From: Hymenobacter siberiensis
GTDB lineage: Bacteria > Bacteroidota > Bacteroidia > Cytophagales > Hymenobacteraceae
Direction: 5' to 3'
DNA: 64,000 bases
NCBI RefSeq assembly: GCF_018967865.2
Contig: NZ_JAHLZY020000001.1
Coordinates: forward strand, 2,480,001-2,544,000
Shown: positions 44,039-54,587 of the stretch, piece after piece
Layout of the letters: every line of letters starts with the position of its first letter
How positions within the stretch are numbered: position 1 is the first letter of the stretch
Translations under genes and position numbers: made by a program
The notes under the pieces: model-generated
Told to the model about the DNA's origin: nothing
The model's input: the letters and a program-made list of their open reading frames with translations, nothing else
The model's database searches: none

Positions 44039-47000
44039 ATGCACCCCGCTCCCACCGCGCCCTACAAACCGAAGAATCACGTTCGCATCGTTACCGCCGC
44101 CGCTTTGTTCGACGGGCACGACGCGGCCATCAACATCATGCGCCGCATTATCCAGAGCAGCGGCGCGGAGGTAATTCACCTCGGCCACAACCGCTCGGCG
44201 CAGGAAATCGTGGATTGCGCCATTCAGGAAGATGCCCAGGCCATTGCCATTACCAGCTACCAGGGCGGGCACAACGAGTATTTCAAGTACATTTTTGACC
44301 TGCTAAAGGAGCGCGGCGCGGGCCACATCAAAATCTTCGGCGGCGGCGGCGGCGTGATTCTGCCCACGGAAATTGCGGAGCTGCAGGGCTACGGCATCAC
44401 CCGCATCTACTCGCCCGACGACGGCCGCGCCATGGGCCTGCAAGGCATGATTAATAACCTGCTGGAGCAGGCCGATTTTCCGACGGGCCAAAATTTGAAC
44501 GGTGAGGCCGGCCACGTTAAGGAGAAAGACGCGCGCAGCATTGGCCGCTTGATTTCGGCCGCAGAGAACTTTCCCGAAGAGTTTGAGCGGGTAAAGTCGC
44601 AGTTGGTTTCCGATTTTCAGTTGGAAGAGAAAAATCAGAACCAAGCACTAGGCACCAAGCATCAGGCACCAATCTTAGGCATTACGGGCACGGGAGGCGC
44701 GGGCAAGTCCTCGCTGGTGGATGAGCTGGTGCGGCGCTTTCTAATGGATTTCCCCGACAAGACCATCGCCATTATATCCGTGGACCCCAGCAAGCGCAAG
44801 ACCGGCGGCGCACTGCTCGGCGACCGGATTCGGATGAACGCCATCAACTCGCCGCGGGTGTACATGCGCAGCCTGGCTACACGCCAGAGCAACCTGGCCC
44901 TCAGCAAATACGTGCAGGATGCCGTGGACGTGGTGAAGGCCGCCAACTACGATTTGATTATCCTGGAAACTTCCGGCATCGGCCAGTCCGACACCGAAAT
45001 CATCGAGCACTCCGACGCCAGCCTGTACGTGATGACGCCGGAGTACGGCGCGGCCACGCAGCTGGAGAAAATCGACATGCTCGATTTCGCCGATGTCATT
45101 GCGCTCAACAAATTCGACAAGCGCGGGGCGCTGGATGCGCTGCGCGACGTGCGCAAGCAGTACCAGCGCAACCATGGCCTGTGGGACACCCCTACCGACC
45201 AGATGCCGGTATTCGGCACCATTGCCTCGCAGTTCAACGACCCGGGCATGAACCGCCTCTACCGCGCGGTGCTGAAGATGCTGGAAACTAAAACCGGGGC
45301 CACCTTCGCCTCGCACTTGGAAACCAGCGGCGAGGACTCAGAGAAGATTTACATCATCCCACCGCACCGCACCCGCTACCTCTCCGAGATTGCCGAGACC
45401 AACCGCGCCTACGACCAGCGCGTGCGCGAGCAGGCCAACATTGCGGAAGTAGCCGGCGCGTTTGCCAAGCTCGAAGAGCACTACGGCGCCGACAAAGCCA
45501 GCCCGGCCGGCACCGTGGAGGAGTTCAGCAAGAACAAGCAAACCCAGCTCCGCCGCCTCGATGCCGACAGCCAGGCCATTCTGGAAAACTGGGAAGCCAC
45601 GCTGCAAAATTACCGCGACCCGGAGTACGTGTATTCGGTGCGGGGTAAGGAAATCCGGGTACAGACGCACACCAAATCACTGTCGGGCAACATGATACCA
45701 AAGGTATCGGTGCCGCGCTACACCGGCTGGGGCGACCGCCTGCGCTGGGCCATGCAGGAAAACTTCCCCGGCGAATTCCCCTACACGGCCGGCGTGTTCC
45801 CCTTCAAGCGCGAGGGCGAAGACCCGACGCGCATGTTTGCCGGCGAGGGCGGGCCGGAGCGCACCAACCGCCGCTTCCACTACGTGAGCATGGGCCTGCC
45901 CGCCAAGCGCCTGAGCACGGCCTTCGACTCGGTGACGCTCTACGGCGAAGACCCTGATTTGCGGCCCGATATCTATGGTAAAATCGGCAATGCGGGCGTG
46001 AGCATTGCCTGCCTCGACGATGCCAAGAAGCTCTACTCGGGCTTCAACCTGGCCAACCCCAGCACGTCGGTTTCAATGACCATCAACGGCCCAGCAGCCA
46101 CGCTGGCGGCGTTTTTCATGAACGCGGCCATCGACCAGCAGTGCGAGTTCTACATTCAGGAAAACGACCTGGAAGCGGAAACGCACGCTAAAATCGACGC
46201 GATTTACGCGGCGCTGGGCCAGGCCCGCCCCCGCTACCAGGGCGAATTGCCGGCCGGCAACGACGGCCTCGGCCTGCTCCTGCTCGGCGTGACCGGCGAC
46301 CAGGTGCTACCCGCCGACGTGTACGCCGCCATCAAGGCCCGGACCCTGACGCAGGTGCGCGGCACCGTGCAGGCCGACATTCTGAAGGAAGACCAGGCCC
46401 AGAACACCTGCATTTTCAGCACCGAGTTTGCCCTGCGCCTGATGGGCGACGTGCAGCAATACTTCATCACGGAGAAGGTGCGGAATTTCTACTCCGTCTC
46501 GATTTCGGGCTATCACATTGCCGAGGCGGGGGCCAACCCCATCACCCAGCTGGCCCTGACGCTGAGCAACGGCTTCACGTTCGTGGAATACTACGTGAGC
46601 CGGGGCATGAGCGTGAACGACTTCGCGCCCAACCTGAGCTTCTTCTTCTCCAACGGCATCGACCCGGAGTACGCCGTGATTGGGCGGGTGGCGCGCCGCA
46701 TCTGGGCCAAAGCCATGAAACTGAAGTACGGCGCCGACGCCCGCAGCCAGATGCTGAAGTACCACATCCAGACCTCGGGCCGCAGCCTGCACGCCCAGGA
46801 AATCGACTTCAACGACATTCGCACCACGTTGCAGGCCCTGTACGCCATCTACGACAACTGCAACTCCCTGCATACCAATGCCTACGACGAGGCCATCACC
46901 ACGCCCACCGAGGAATCGGTGCGCCGGGCCATGGCCATTCAGCTCATCATCAACCGCGAGCTGGGGCTGGCCAAGAACGAAAATCCGCTGCAAGGCTCCT

Positions 47001-47458
47001 TCATCATCGAGGAGCTGACCGAGCTGGTGGAAGAGGCGGTGCTGCTCGAATTCGACCGCATCACGGAGCGCGGCGGCGTGCTCGGGGCCATGGAAACCAT
47101 GTACCAGCGCGGCAAAATCCAGGAGGAAAGCATGCACTACGAGATGCTGAAGCACACGGGCGAGTACCCCATCATCGGGGTGAATACCTTCCTCTCGTCG
47201 AAGGGTTCGCCCACGGTGGTGCCGGCCGAAGTCATCCGCGCCACGGAGGAGGAAAAGCAGTACCAAATCGACATGCTCCAACTGCTGCACCAGCGCAACG
47301 CCGACCAGGCCCCGGCGCGGCTCAAGCAGCTCCAGCAAATCGCCGTGGCCAACGGCAACCTCTTCGCCGAGCTGATGGAAACGGTGAAATACTGCTCGCT
47401 GGGGCAGATTACGAATGCGCTGTTTGAGGTCGGTGGGCAGTACCGGCGGAATATGTAA
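44039..47458 (+). CDS. icmF: Fused B12-dependent acyl-CoA mutase with G-protein chaperone (IcmF type)
   Basis: Adenosylcobalamin-dependent carbon-skeleton mutase, 1139 aa from ATG 44039. Domains: B12-binding (15-145: [38 protein letters not shown]); MeaB-like GTPase (about 213-480: Walker [10 protein letters not shown] at 217-225, [36 protein letters not shown]); then the substrate-binding mutase barrel (about 540-1130: [36 protein letters not shown]). This fusion order is that of isobutyryl-CoA mutase IcmF; the exact acyl-CoA cannot be fixed here. A low-complexity linker ([13 protein letters not shown], about 200-211) joins the first two domains. Single gene with promoter and terminator. Confidence 0.93.
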   Translation: MHPAPTAPYKPKNHVRIVTAAALFDGHDAAINIMRRIIQSSGAEVIHLGHNRSAQEIVDCAIQEDAQAIAITSYQGGHNEYFKYIFDLLKERGAGHIKIFGGGGGVILPTEIAELQGYGITRIYSPDDGRAMGLQGMINNLLEQADFPTGQNLNGEAGHVKEKDARSIGRLISAAENFPEEFERVKSQLVSDFQLEEKNQNQALGTKHQAPILGITGTGGAGKSSLVDELVRRFLMDFPDKTIAIISVDPSKRKTGGALLGDRIRMNAINSPRVYMRSLATRQSNLALSKYVQDAVDVVKAANYDLIILETSGIGQSDTEIIEHSDASLYVMTPEYGAATQLEKIDMLDFADVIALNKFDKRGALDALRDVRKQYQRNHGLWDTPTDQMPVFGTIASQFNDPGMNRLYRAVLKMLETKTGATFASHLETSGEDSEKIYIIPPHRTRYLSEIAETNRAYDQRVREQANIAEVAGAFAKLEEHYGADKASPAGTVEEFSKNKQTQLRRLDADSQAILENWEATLQNYRDPEYVYSVRGKEIRVQTHTKSLSGNMIPKVSVPRYTGWGDRLRWAMQENFPGEFPYTAGVFPFKREGEDPTRMFAGEGGPERTNRRFHYVSMGLPAKRLSTAFDSVTLYGEDPDLRPDIYGKIGNAGVSIACLDDAKKLYSGFNLANPSTSVSMTINGPAATLAAFFMNAAIDQQCEFYIQENDLEAETHAKIDAIYAALGQARPRYQGELPAGNDGLGLLLLGVTGDQVLPADVYAAIKARTLTQVRGTVQADILKEDQAQNTCIFSTEFALRLMGDVQQYFITEKVRNFYSVSISGYHIAEAGANPITQLALTLSNGFTFVEYYVSRGMSVNDFAPNLSFFFSNGIDPEYAVIGRVARRIWAKAMKLKYGADARSQMLKYHIQTSGRSLHAQEIDFNDIRTTLQALYAIYDNCNSLHTNAYDEAITTPTEESVRRAMAIQLIINRELGLAKNENPLQGSFIIEELTELVEEAVLLEFDRITERGGVLGAMETMYQRGKIQEESMHYEMLKHTGEYPIIGVNTFLSSKGSPTVVPAEVIRATEEEKQYQIDMLQLLHQRNADQAPARLKQLQQIAVANGNLFAELMETVKYCSLGQITNALFEVGGQYRRNM

Positions 47459-47468
47459 TTGTCATTTC

Positions 47469-47517
47469 AAAAAATAGGCCCGGTGTTACTTGAAATAACA
47501 CCGGGCCTATTTTTTAT
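47469..47517. terminator. Strong terminator of the fused mutase gene
   Basis: Stem of about 20 pairs: aaaaaataggcccggtgtta and its complement around a short loop. It may act in both directions, towards the convergent 47529 gene. Confidence 0.9.
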
Positions 47518-47528
47518 ATCTGAATGAC

Positions 47529-48074
47529 TTATCTTATATTCAATTCACCAATTTTATTTGCAGCAGCAATACCTATTAATTTTAAATTTTGACTTCTAAA
47601 AACGTATAGCTCAGGTTCAGTTTCCGGTGTAGCAATTGTGAAATCGAGTGGAGATTCTTGGTCGTCTTCGAGCTTAATTACAACCCCTTTATAGTAAGGG
47701 TGAGAAGATTTACTATTCCTTGCCGGCCTCTGTGTTCTTTTATCAGAACTCCAAAATGGGGTTGCTGAAACATACATACGGATACCTATACCATTTAAAA
47801 CTCTACCCACACACAATTTGACTGAAGCTACTTCTTCTTCACTCCAAAATTCATCTGCGTAATCAGTACGGATATAAGTCAATTGCGAATCTAAAGATTC
47901 GGTGATGTCATTGCCGCACGCAATTGGCACTGTAATCTTTTTTTCTTCGCCATACAATACAATATGATATTTTCCTTCCTTATGACTGAATCTGTCGAAG
48001 ATGTTGTGAATAGAGACCATAGTTACTTTTAAAAAAACCATTCGAGCAATTACCCTTTCGCATAGGATAAGCAA
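47529..48074 (-). CDS. AT-rich orphan gene, hypothetical protein
   Basis: Up to 181 aa; the true start may be ATG at 48041 (MVFLKV...) or 48020 (MVSIHNIFDRFSHKEGKYHI). Visible features: KYHIVLYGEEKKITVPIACG, YIRTDYADEFWSEEEVASVK, and a basic stretch SSDKRTQRPARNSKSSHPYY. No membrane segment or signal. Base composition is far lower in GC than every flanking gene, and codons end mostly in A or T. This suggests recent transfer. It sits next to a HigBA toxin-antitoxin pair. No family recognised. Confidence 0.7.
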   Translation of the reverse strand: MLILCERVIARMVFLKVTMVSIHNIFDRFSHKEGKYHIVLYGEEKKITVPIACGNDITESLDSQLTYIRTDYADEFWSEEEVASVKLCVGRVLNGIGIRMYVSATPFWSSDKRTQRPARNSKSSHPYYKGVVIKLEDDQESPLDFTIATPETEPELYVFRSQNLKLIGIAAANKIGELNIR

Positions 48075-48135
48075 GGTAATACAACAAAATTCTATGCTAG
48101 GCCAAGTTCATGCTTGCAACAAGATATAATATTAT

Positions 48136-48178
48136 GCACACCCTGCCTTCCCCATCTCGGGAGGGCAGGGTGTTGTGC
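48136..48178. terminator. Hairpin between the orphan gene and higA
   Basis: Arms gcacaccctgcc / ggcagggtgttgtgc with a 15-base loop holding a further small stem. The downstream side for the higBA transcript (minus strand) has no T-run beyond it, so termination is uncertain. Confidence 0.45.
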
Positions 48179-48263
48179 GTAAAGGGGCCCCGCCCACGCG
48201 GGCCAGCCGGGCGCGGCGGCGCGACGCAGCCCGCTTCGGCAGCGGCTTTGGGGGCAGCAGATG

Positions 48264-48707
48264 CTATGCGGCCACTTTCGCCTGCCCTTGGTGGACCACC
48301 CGCGCATTGCGGGGCAGAGGCGCGGCCACAGTCAATTCATAGGCCCGATTGAATGCTTCCTGAGAGACCTGGAAGTAGCTGGCGAGGCGGCGGATAACCT
48401 CTTTCGATAGGCCCCGGCGGCGGTTCAGGATGTCGGATACTGCGCCTTTGCTGAGGCCCAGCGCGGTTACCAGGTCTTTGGCCAGCAGGTGACGGCCGGC
48501 CATGAGGGAGCGCAGCAGGTCGATGGGGTCGGCTTCGGGGAGGGTGGCGTGGGCGTGGTCCCAGGTTTCGATGAGCAGGGTGAGCAGGTCGATTTCTTCC
48601 TGGGTGGCGGCGGTGGGGTTGGGTTGGGTTACCAAGGCTTCGAGTTTGGTGCAATAGGTCTGGTATTGCGGCTCGGTTTTGATGACGGTGTATTTCAGCG
48701 TTTCCAT
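48264..48707 (-). CDS. higA: Antitoxin of HigBA-type system (XRE-like HTH)
   Basis: A 147 aa protein. The N-terminal half is helical (YTVIKTEPQYQTYCTKLEAL, EEIDLLTLLIETWDHAHATL), followed by PIDLLRSLMAGRHLLAKDLV, TALGLSKGAVSDILNRRRGL and SKEVIRRLASYFQVSQEAFN, a complete Xre/Cro helix-turn-helix of the HigA group. It probably binds the toxin and represses the operon. It follows the toxin gene by eight bases, the reversed order (toxin first) typical of higBA. Confidence 0.92.
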   Translation of the reverse strand: METLKYTVIKTEPQYQTYCTKLEALVTQPNPTAATQEEIDLLTLLIETWDHAHATLPEADPIDLLRSLMAGRHLLAKDLVTALGLSKGAVSDILNRRRGLSKEVIRRLASYFQVSQEAFNRAYELTVAAPLPRNARVVHQGQAKVAA

Positions 48708-48715
48708 AATAGTAG

Positions 48716-49048
48716 CTAGTATAGGTTGACGGTGTACTGCTGGTTTTTCGCGCAGAGCTTATCGTATTCGGCATGCGTACCCAGCCAGCACACGAACAAA
48801 TGCACCTGCCGCTCGCCAAACGCATAGCTGGCAATCAGCCGGTAGTTGTTGCCACCGATATCAAACACAACGCGGTTGCTGCCGTTGCCTAGTAAGTCGG
48901 CCGCGCCGAAGGTTTGCTGAATATCAGCGGGCGTGTTCCAGTCGGCATATTTCACGGCCGTTAGCCAGAGTGCGAAGGCAGCCCGACTTCGTGCGTGGCG
49001 GGCGACAAAGCCTTCCACGGTCTGCCGTTTGATGAGGTGGACTTTCAT
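48716..49048 (-). CDS. higB: Toxin of HigBA-type system (mRNA interferase HigB)
   Basis: A 110 aa RelE-fold protein. MKVHLIKRQTVEGFVARHAR, AFALWLTAVKYADWNTPADI, FDIGGNNYRLIASYAFGERQ and VHLFVCWLGTHAEYDKL match the HigB_toxin group, which cuts ribosome-bound mRNA. Basic and aromatic residues of the active face (Arg, His in GTHAEYDK) are present, so it looks functional. First gene of the pair. Confidence 0.92.
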   Translation of the reverse strand: MKVHLIKRQTVEGFVARHARSRAAFALWLTAVKYADWNTPADIQQTFGAADLLGNGSNRVVFDIGGNNYRLIASYAFGERQVHLFVCWLGTHAEYDKLCAKNQQYTVNLY

Positions 49049-49487
49049 AAGGGTACATCAAATATAAGCTATTAAGTTCGCGTTTTGCGAACTTAATACC
49101 ACGCCCCTGATTCACCCGCTACTCCAAGCCGCTCCCAGCTTCAGCAGCGGCGGTGGAGGGCGCGGGGGCGGCTCACAACTGGCGCGAGTTTAGCGCAGCG
49201 TAACTCGTGCCCACCTTCCGGGCGAGGCTGCGCCTCACATCAGAACAATTCGGCAGAAAGATGACCTCCCGTCAGTTTGCCGCTGGCGCGGCAGTGGAGG
49301 CACAGCCTCCACGTCATCGTTGGTCACGAGTTATGGCTGCGCCTAAACTCGCGCCAGTCCATTGCCAGTCCAGTGGCCAGCTCGTTCCAATTTGATTGTA
49401 TTGACAAATCAAAAAGGGGTTGAACAAAGCTCATTTGTAACTCTGCGCCTGCCGGGCTAGTATGCCGCATTTACACTGCTTAGACTC
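49049..49487. other. Intergenic region upstream of higB with a repeat element
   Basis: 439 bases with no recognised gene. It contains the inverted-repeat element at 49179-49357. The 60 bases before higB contain aagttcgcg/cgcgaactt (about 49074-49093: ttaagttcgcgttttgcgaa), a short palindrome that is a candidate HigA operator. Confidence 0.5.
49179..49357. repeat. Inverted-repeat element with nested hairpins
   Basis: Outer arms ctggcgcgagttta... (49179) and ...taaactcgcgccag (to 49357) are complementary over about 31 bases with small gaps. Inside are smaller stems (gaggctgcgcctc; gtggaggc / gcctccac). No open frame of note. It has the look of a non-autonomous mobile element (MITE-like). Confidence 0.6.
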
Positions 49488-50078
49488 ATGATAACCCACT
49501 TCACCGAAATAGATAGAACCAAGCTTTTCCTGCTGTACCACCTCAACCCGGTGCATCCCAAAGCCCCACCCGCCCCCAAAGGCCCCCTGCTGCAGATTGT
49601 CATTATCCGGCACGGCGAAAAGCCTACGGAGGGCGACAACCTTTCCCCCGAAGGTTTCGAACGGGCGCTGGCCCTGCCTGAAGTGCTCAATAACCTGCTG
49701 CCCCGGCCACCCCATTTCACCTACGTGCCGTGCATTGGCACCGACAAGGAGGACACGACCCGCGTGCGGATGATGCAAACCGTGCTGCCCTACGCCGTAC
49801 AGCACAACCTGACCATCAACAGCGACTACGCCCCCGACGAAATCAAGGGCCTCGTGAAGGAGCTTCGGCACCACCGCGGCACCGTGCTGCTGGTATGGGA
49901 GCATCACAACATTGTGAAAATCGCCGAGGCCCTGGGTATCATAGAACCCCTGGAATGGCCCGATAATGATTATGACAGCATCTGGACCATCACGTTCAGG
50001 AAAGGCCGGGCCAAGGGCAAAGCCAAACTACCGGTGCTCATCAAGACCCAGCAAGGTATTCAACCCGCGGCTGTTTAA
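49488..50078 (+). CDS. Histidine phosphatase superfamily protein
   Basis: A 196 aa protein. LLQIVIIRHGEKPTEGDNLS has the RHG catalytic motif, and TVLLVWEHHNIVKIAEALGI holds the second catalytic His. Between them comes LPEVLNNLLPRPPHFTYVP and TTRVRMMQTVLPYAVQHNLT. The fold is a short phosphoglycerate-mutase-like branch; the substrate is unknown. No signal peptide, so cytosolic. Confidence 0.82.
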   Translation: MITHFTEIDRTKLFLLYHLNPVHPKAPPAPKGPLLQIVIIRHGEKPTEGDNLSPEGFERALALPEVLNNLLPRPPHFTYVPCIGTDKEDTTRVRMMQTVLPYAVQHNLTINSDYAPDEIKGLVKELRHHRGTVLLVWEHHNIVKIAEALGIIEPLEWPDNDYDSIWTITFRKGRAKGKAKLPVLIKTQQGIQPAAV

Positions 50079-50181
50079 TCAGGCTCGGTAGCCTGACCGG
50101 ACGCCTCTCCCCCAACCTTTCGGGGGCCGCACTGGTACAACCAAGCTGGCTGCGCGCACACCATCCCGGCAGCCTGGCCCG

Positions 50182-50970
50182 ATGGAACTAGCAAACAAGA
50201 AAGTATTTATAACCGGCGGCAGCGCCGGCATTGGCAAAGCACTACTGGCCGAATTCATCCGGCGTGGCGTGCGCGACTTCGCCGTGATGGGCCGCAAACA
50301 GGCGGCCCTCGATGCCCTGAAGCAGGAATTCCCCGAGGCCCGGCTGCTGCTCATTGCCGGCGATGTGGGCCAGCCCGCCGACCTCGACCGCGCCATGGCC
50401 ACCATCACCCGCGAGTGGGGCGGGCTCGACATCCTGGTGAACAACGCCGGGGTAGTGAGCGCCGGCCTGCTCGCCGACCAGCCCGACGACGATATCATCA
50501 GCCAAATCAACATCAACCTGACCGGCCTGATTCTACTCACCAAGAAAGCTCTGCCCCTCCTGCTGCAGAGCCCGGATGGCGCACTGATGAATATTTCTTC
50601 CGGCTATGGCTATCTGGCCATGCCTTTCTACAGCGTGTATGCCGCCACCAAGGCCGCCATCCGCCAGTTTTCCGATGCCATGCGCCGCGAGCTTTTTCAG
50701 CACCCGCTGCACGTGATGACCGTGTACCCCTCCGCCACCGATACCGACATGATGAAAACCGCCGTGGTGAAGGGCATGGACTCGGCCGAAGACGTGGCCA
50801 AAGCATCCATTGAGGGCCTGCTGGCCGGCGAAATCAACGTCATCATGGGCGGGGCCGAGCGCGAGGCGCAAATCAAAACCAACTTCCTGGAACCGCGCAA
50901 AATCGACGCCGTGGCCGCCGCCAACTACGAAGCCCTGCGCAAACGCACGGCCCAGCATCGTTCCATGTAG
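50182..50970 (+). CDS. Short-chain dehydrogenase/reductase (DltE-like)
   Basis: A 262 aa NAD(P)-dependent SDR. MELANKKVFITGGSAGIGKA has the TGxxxGxG cofactor motif; LDILVNNAGVVSAG has NNAG; catalytic Ser in MNISSGYGYLAM and the YxxxK pair in FYSVYAATKAAIRQFSD. The C-terminal PSATDTDMMKTAV is typical of classical SDRs. The substrate is not deducible. A terminator follows. Confidence 0.88.
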   Translation: MELANKKVFITGGSAGIGKALLAEFIRRGVRDFAVMGRKQAALDALKQEFPEARLLLIAGDVGQPADLDRAMATITREWGGLDILVNNAGVVSAGLLADQPDDDIISQININLTGLILLTKKALPLLLQSPDGALMNISSGYGYLAMPFYSVYAATKAAIRQFSDAMRRELFQHPLHVMTVYPSATDTDMMKTAVVKGMDSAEDVAKASIEGLLAGEINVIMGGAEREAQIKTNFLEPRKIDAVAAANYEALRKRTAQHRSM

Positions 50971-51010
50971 CACGCTGGCTATTTGGCCATCGAGAATCAA
51001 AATACCACCC

Positions 51011-51042
51011 AAAAAAGCCGGATATATTATCCGGCTTTTTTG
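51011..51042 (+). terminator. Terminator after the SDR gene
   Basis: Stem aaaaaagccggata / tatccggctttttt with a minimal loop and extra T. Confidence 0.88.
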
Positions 51043-51170
51043 TGCTACAATGGGGATGAATACGGTGTCTGCATTCTGCTGGCGTGGCCAATAATCTAAA
51101 CTGAAGCGAGCTAGCGCTAAACTTGGTTCTGCGCCTAGTACCTTGCTATTCCTTAGTTAGCCCAACGACT

Positions 51171-52454
51171 GTGAATAAACGCCTACTCGCCGCCGCTCTA
51201 TTGGGCTGGCACACTGCAAATGCCCAAACCCTCACTACTACCGAGCGCAGGATTGTAGCCTCGGTGCAGCAGCACATGCCGCAGACAGAGCAGCTGCTGG
51301 AACAGGTCGTCAATATCAACAGCGGCACGCTCAATGTGGCGGGCGTGCGCCAGGTGGGCGCAGTATTCCAGAAAGAGTTCGACGCGCTGGGGTTTAAAAC
51401 CGAGTGGGTGGCTATGCCCGCCAGTATGCAGCGAGCCGGCCACCTAGTAGCCCGGCACAGCGGCACCAAGGGCAAGAAGCTCTTTCTGATTGGTCACCTC
51501 GACACGGTATTTGAGTTGGATATGCCCTTCACCAAGTTCACGCGGCTCAACGACTCGACGGCCACCGGCCAGGGCGTAAACGACATGAAAGGCGGCGACG
51601 TAGTGATAGTGGCCGCGCTGCAGGCGCTGCAAGCCAACGGCCTGCTTAAAAACACCAGCATCACGGCCTACTTTACGGGCGACGAAGAGCGGGGCGGCCA
51701 AGGGCCGGAAAGCCGCGCCGACTTCATTGCCAAAGCCCGGGAAGCGCAGGTAGCCCTGGCCTTCGAAACGGCCACCAACCTGAACATCGTGGCCACTGCC
51801 CGCCGTGGCGCGAGTACCTGGCAGCTCAAAACCTTTGGCAAGGCTGCCCACTCGTCGGGCATTTTTAAGCCGTCCGTGGGCTACGGGGCCATTTACGAAG
51901 CGGCCCGCATCCTCAATTCCTTCCGCGAAAACCTGAGCCAGGAGCAGAACCTGACGTTCAACCCGGGCCTGATGGTGGGTGGCTCCGAAGTGAGCTACGA
52001 CGAAACCAGAGCGCGGGGCGAGGTAGTGGGCAAAGCCAATATTATTGCGCCCACCACCACGGTCATCGGTGATTTACGCTTCCTGACCGAAGCCCAGAAA
52101 GAAGCCGCCCGCGACAAGATGCGCGCTATCGTGGCGCAGAGCCTGGCCGGTACCCGGGCCGAAATCACCTTCACCGACGGGCTGCCCGGCATGGCCCCCA
52201 CCCTCGGCAACCAAAAGCTGGCCGCTCTGGCCGACCAGACCAGCCGCGACCTGGGCTTTGGGCCGGTTACGACCAGCGACCCCGGCTCCCGGGGGGCCGG
52301 CGATATTTCCTACGTGGCCCAGTACCTCGATTGCCTCGACGGTTTGGGCGCATCGGGCAAGGGTGCCCATGCCGCGGGCGAAACCATTAATATGAGGGAC
52401 TTTCCGAAGCTGGTGGAGCGGGCAGCCCTCATGATTTATCGGCTTACCCGGTAG
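51171..52454 (+). CDS. Secreted M20-family metallopeptidase (carboxypeptidase G2-like)
   Basis: A 427 aa protein. GTG 51171 gives a short signal peptide VNKRLLAAALLGWHTANAQ; an earlier frame start at 51123 adds residues not needed for export. The two-zinc site is clear: LFLIGHLDTVFELD (His, Asp), GQGVNDMKGGDVV (Asp), TGDEERGGQGP (Glu-Glu), and SGKGAHAAGETINM near the C-terminus (His). The lid/dimerisation domain contains ARRGASTWQLKTFGKAAHSS. It probably hydrolyses glutamate-containing or similar amides in the periplasm. A TACCTTGC element lies 24 bases before the start. Confidence 0.88.
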   Translation: MNKRLLAAALLGWHTANAQTLTTTERRIVASVQQHMPQTEQLLEQVVNINSGTLNVAGVRQVGAVFQKEFDALGFKTEWVAMPASMQRAGHLVARHSGTKGKKLFLIGHLDTVFELDMPFTKFTRLNDSTATGQGVNDMKGGDVVIVAALQALQANGLLKNTSITAYFTGDEERGGQGPESRADFIAKAREAQVALAFETATNLNIVATARRGASTWQLKTFGKAAHSSGIFKPSVGYGAIYEAARILNSFRENLSQEQNLTFNPGLMVGGSEVSYDETRARGEVVGKANIIAPTTTVIGDLRFLTEAQKEAARDKMRAIVAQSLAGTRAEITFTDGLPGMAPTLGNQKLAALADQTSRDLGFGPVTTSDPGSRGAGDISYVAQYLDCLDGLGASGKGAHAAGETINMRDFPKLVERAALMIYRLTR

Positions 52455-52465
52455 CCGACCGGTGA

Positions 52466-53428
<963 letters not shown>

Positions 53429-53470
53429 TAGTTTGTTTCGTTTCCTTCGTCCCGACCTTAATTTGGGGGA

Positions 53471-54493
53471 ATGAAACGTTGGTTCACTTTACTTTTTCTA
53501 CTTCTTGCTTTTGCAGCCCCCTGCCTCGCTCAGGACTTATCCGGCATTTGGCAAGGCGCTGCTACTAACCTGCCCAGACGGGTCGTAAGCCCGATAGCTA
53601 TGCAGATTTACAAGCAAAGTGCCGCCCCACTTTCAGAATGTTTCTATCAGGAATTTGAATACGGAAAGTATTGTGTTATCTACCAGCTAACGGGCACGCT
53701 ATCAGCTAAGACGCTGGTTATTGCATTCGATAGCATTTTACAAGAACGTCGCCCTTCCAACCCAAACTTCAGTTGGGATGCCGCACCCATTACGCTTTCC
53801 TATGATGAACGGCAGGAGATGCTTGTTGGAAAGAACTCTCCAGGGAGGTATACCCGGAGTATGGACTACACCTTCACCTTTTTTCGGATAAAGCTGAAAT
53901 CAAGTTTGGTTGTGCCTGCTGCAGCTTCAACTACCCTGCGCGTCTCGGGGCGCGATGTGCGCTGGTTTTCGGACATAGCACTCAAACGCCCTGTTGCTCA
54001 GGGCAATACGTTCAGCACCCGTCTGCAAAAAACCACCACTTTCTACCTAACACAGGGGTTCTATCCTTCGCGCAAAAGCACCGCCACCGCCGTAACCATA
54101 CGGGTAAGGCCTGCTTTAAAATCTGTTGCTAAGCAGCGTCCGTCTACCTCCGCACCTGCAATTGTTGTTCCGGTACTATTGCCCACGGTACTCTTCTTTG
54201 TGGGTACGGCCACGCTGCTGCCTACCGCCACTCCTGCCCTGGAGCAGCTCACGGCTGACCTGAAAGCCCGGCCCGCCATGCGCATTCGCATAGCCGGCCA
54301 TACCGACCGGATAGGCGAAACCGACAAAAATCAGGTACTATCCACGCAACGGGCGGCAGCGGTAATGGCCTTTCTTGTGAAATCGGGCATTGCTCCTGCG
54401 CGCCTGGCAGCCATTGGCTACGGCGATAGCCACCAGCGCTACCCTACCCCCGATGCTCGCAACCGGCGCGTAGAAATAGAGGTACTGCCGTAA
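53471..54493 (+). CDS. OmpA-domain envelope protein, tandem copy 1
   Basis: A 340 aa protein with signal peptide LLFLLLAFAAPCLAQ. The N-terminal domain begins DLSGIWQGAATN and forms a beta-rich fold (about 22-215) ending in RVSGRDVRWFSD and TTTFYLTQGFYPS. A short Pro/Ala linker follows, then a C-terminal OmpA peptidoglycan-binding domain (230-340: TVLFFVGTATLLPTATPALE, IRIAGHTDRIGETDKN, STQRAAAVMAFLVKSGIAPA). It is the tandem paralogue of 54588-55670, but its DNA is clearly AT-richer. Partner or ligand unknown. Confidence 0.85.
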   Translation: MKRWFTLLFLLLAFAAPCLAQDLSGIWQGAATNLPRRVVSPIAMQIYKQSAAPLSECFYQEFEYGKYCVIYQLTGTLSAKTLVIAFDSILQERRPSNPNFSWDAAPITLSYDERQEMLVGKNSPGRYTRSMDYTFTFFRIKLKSSLVVPAAASTTLRVSGRDVRWFSDIALKRPVAQGNTFSTRLQKTTTFYLTQGFYPSRKSTATAVTIRVRPALKSVAKQRPSTSAPAIVVPVLLPTVLFFVGTATLLPTATPALEQLTADLKARPAMRIRIAGHTDRIGETDKNQVLSTQRAAAVMAFLVKSGIAPARLAAIGYGDSHQRYPTPDARNRRVEIEVLP

Positions 54494-54587
54494 TCAGGCT
54501 ACACATTTTGCTGCTTTGGCCCCATAGTTTTTTTCCTCCTTCTGGTTAGCCGTCAAACTTCTGACGAACGAATTATTACCCTATGAA

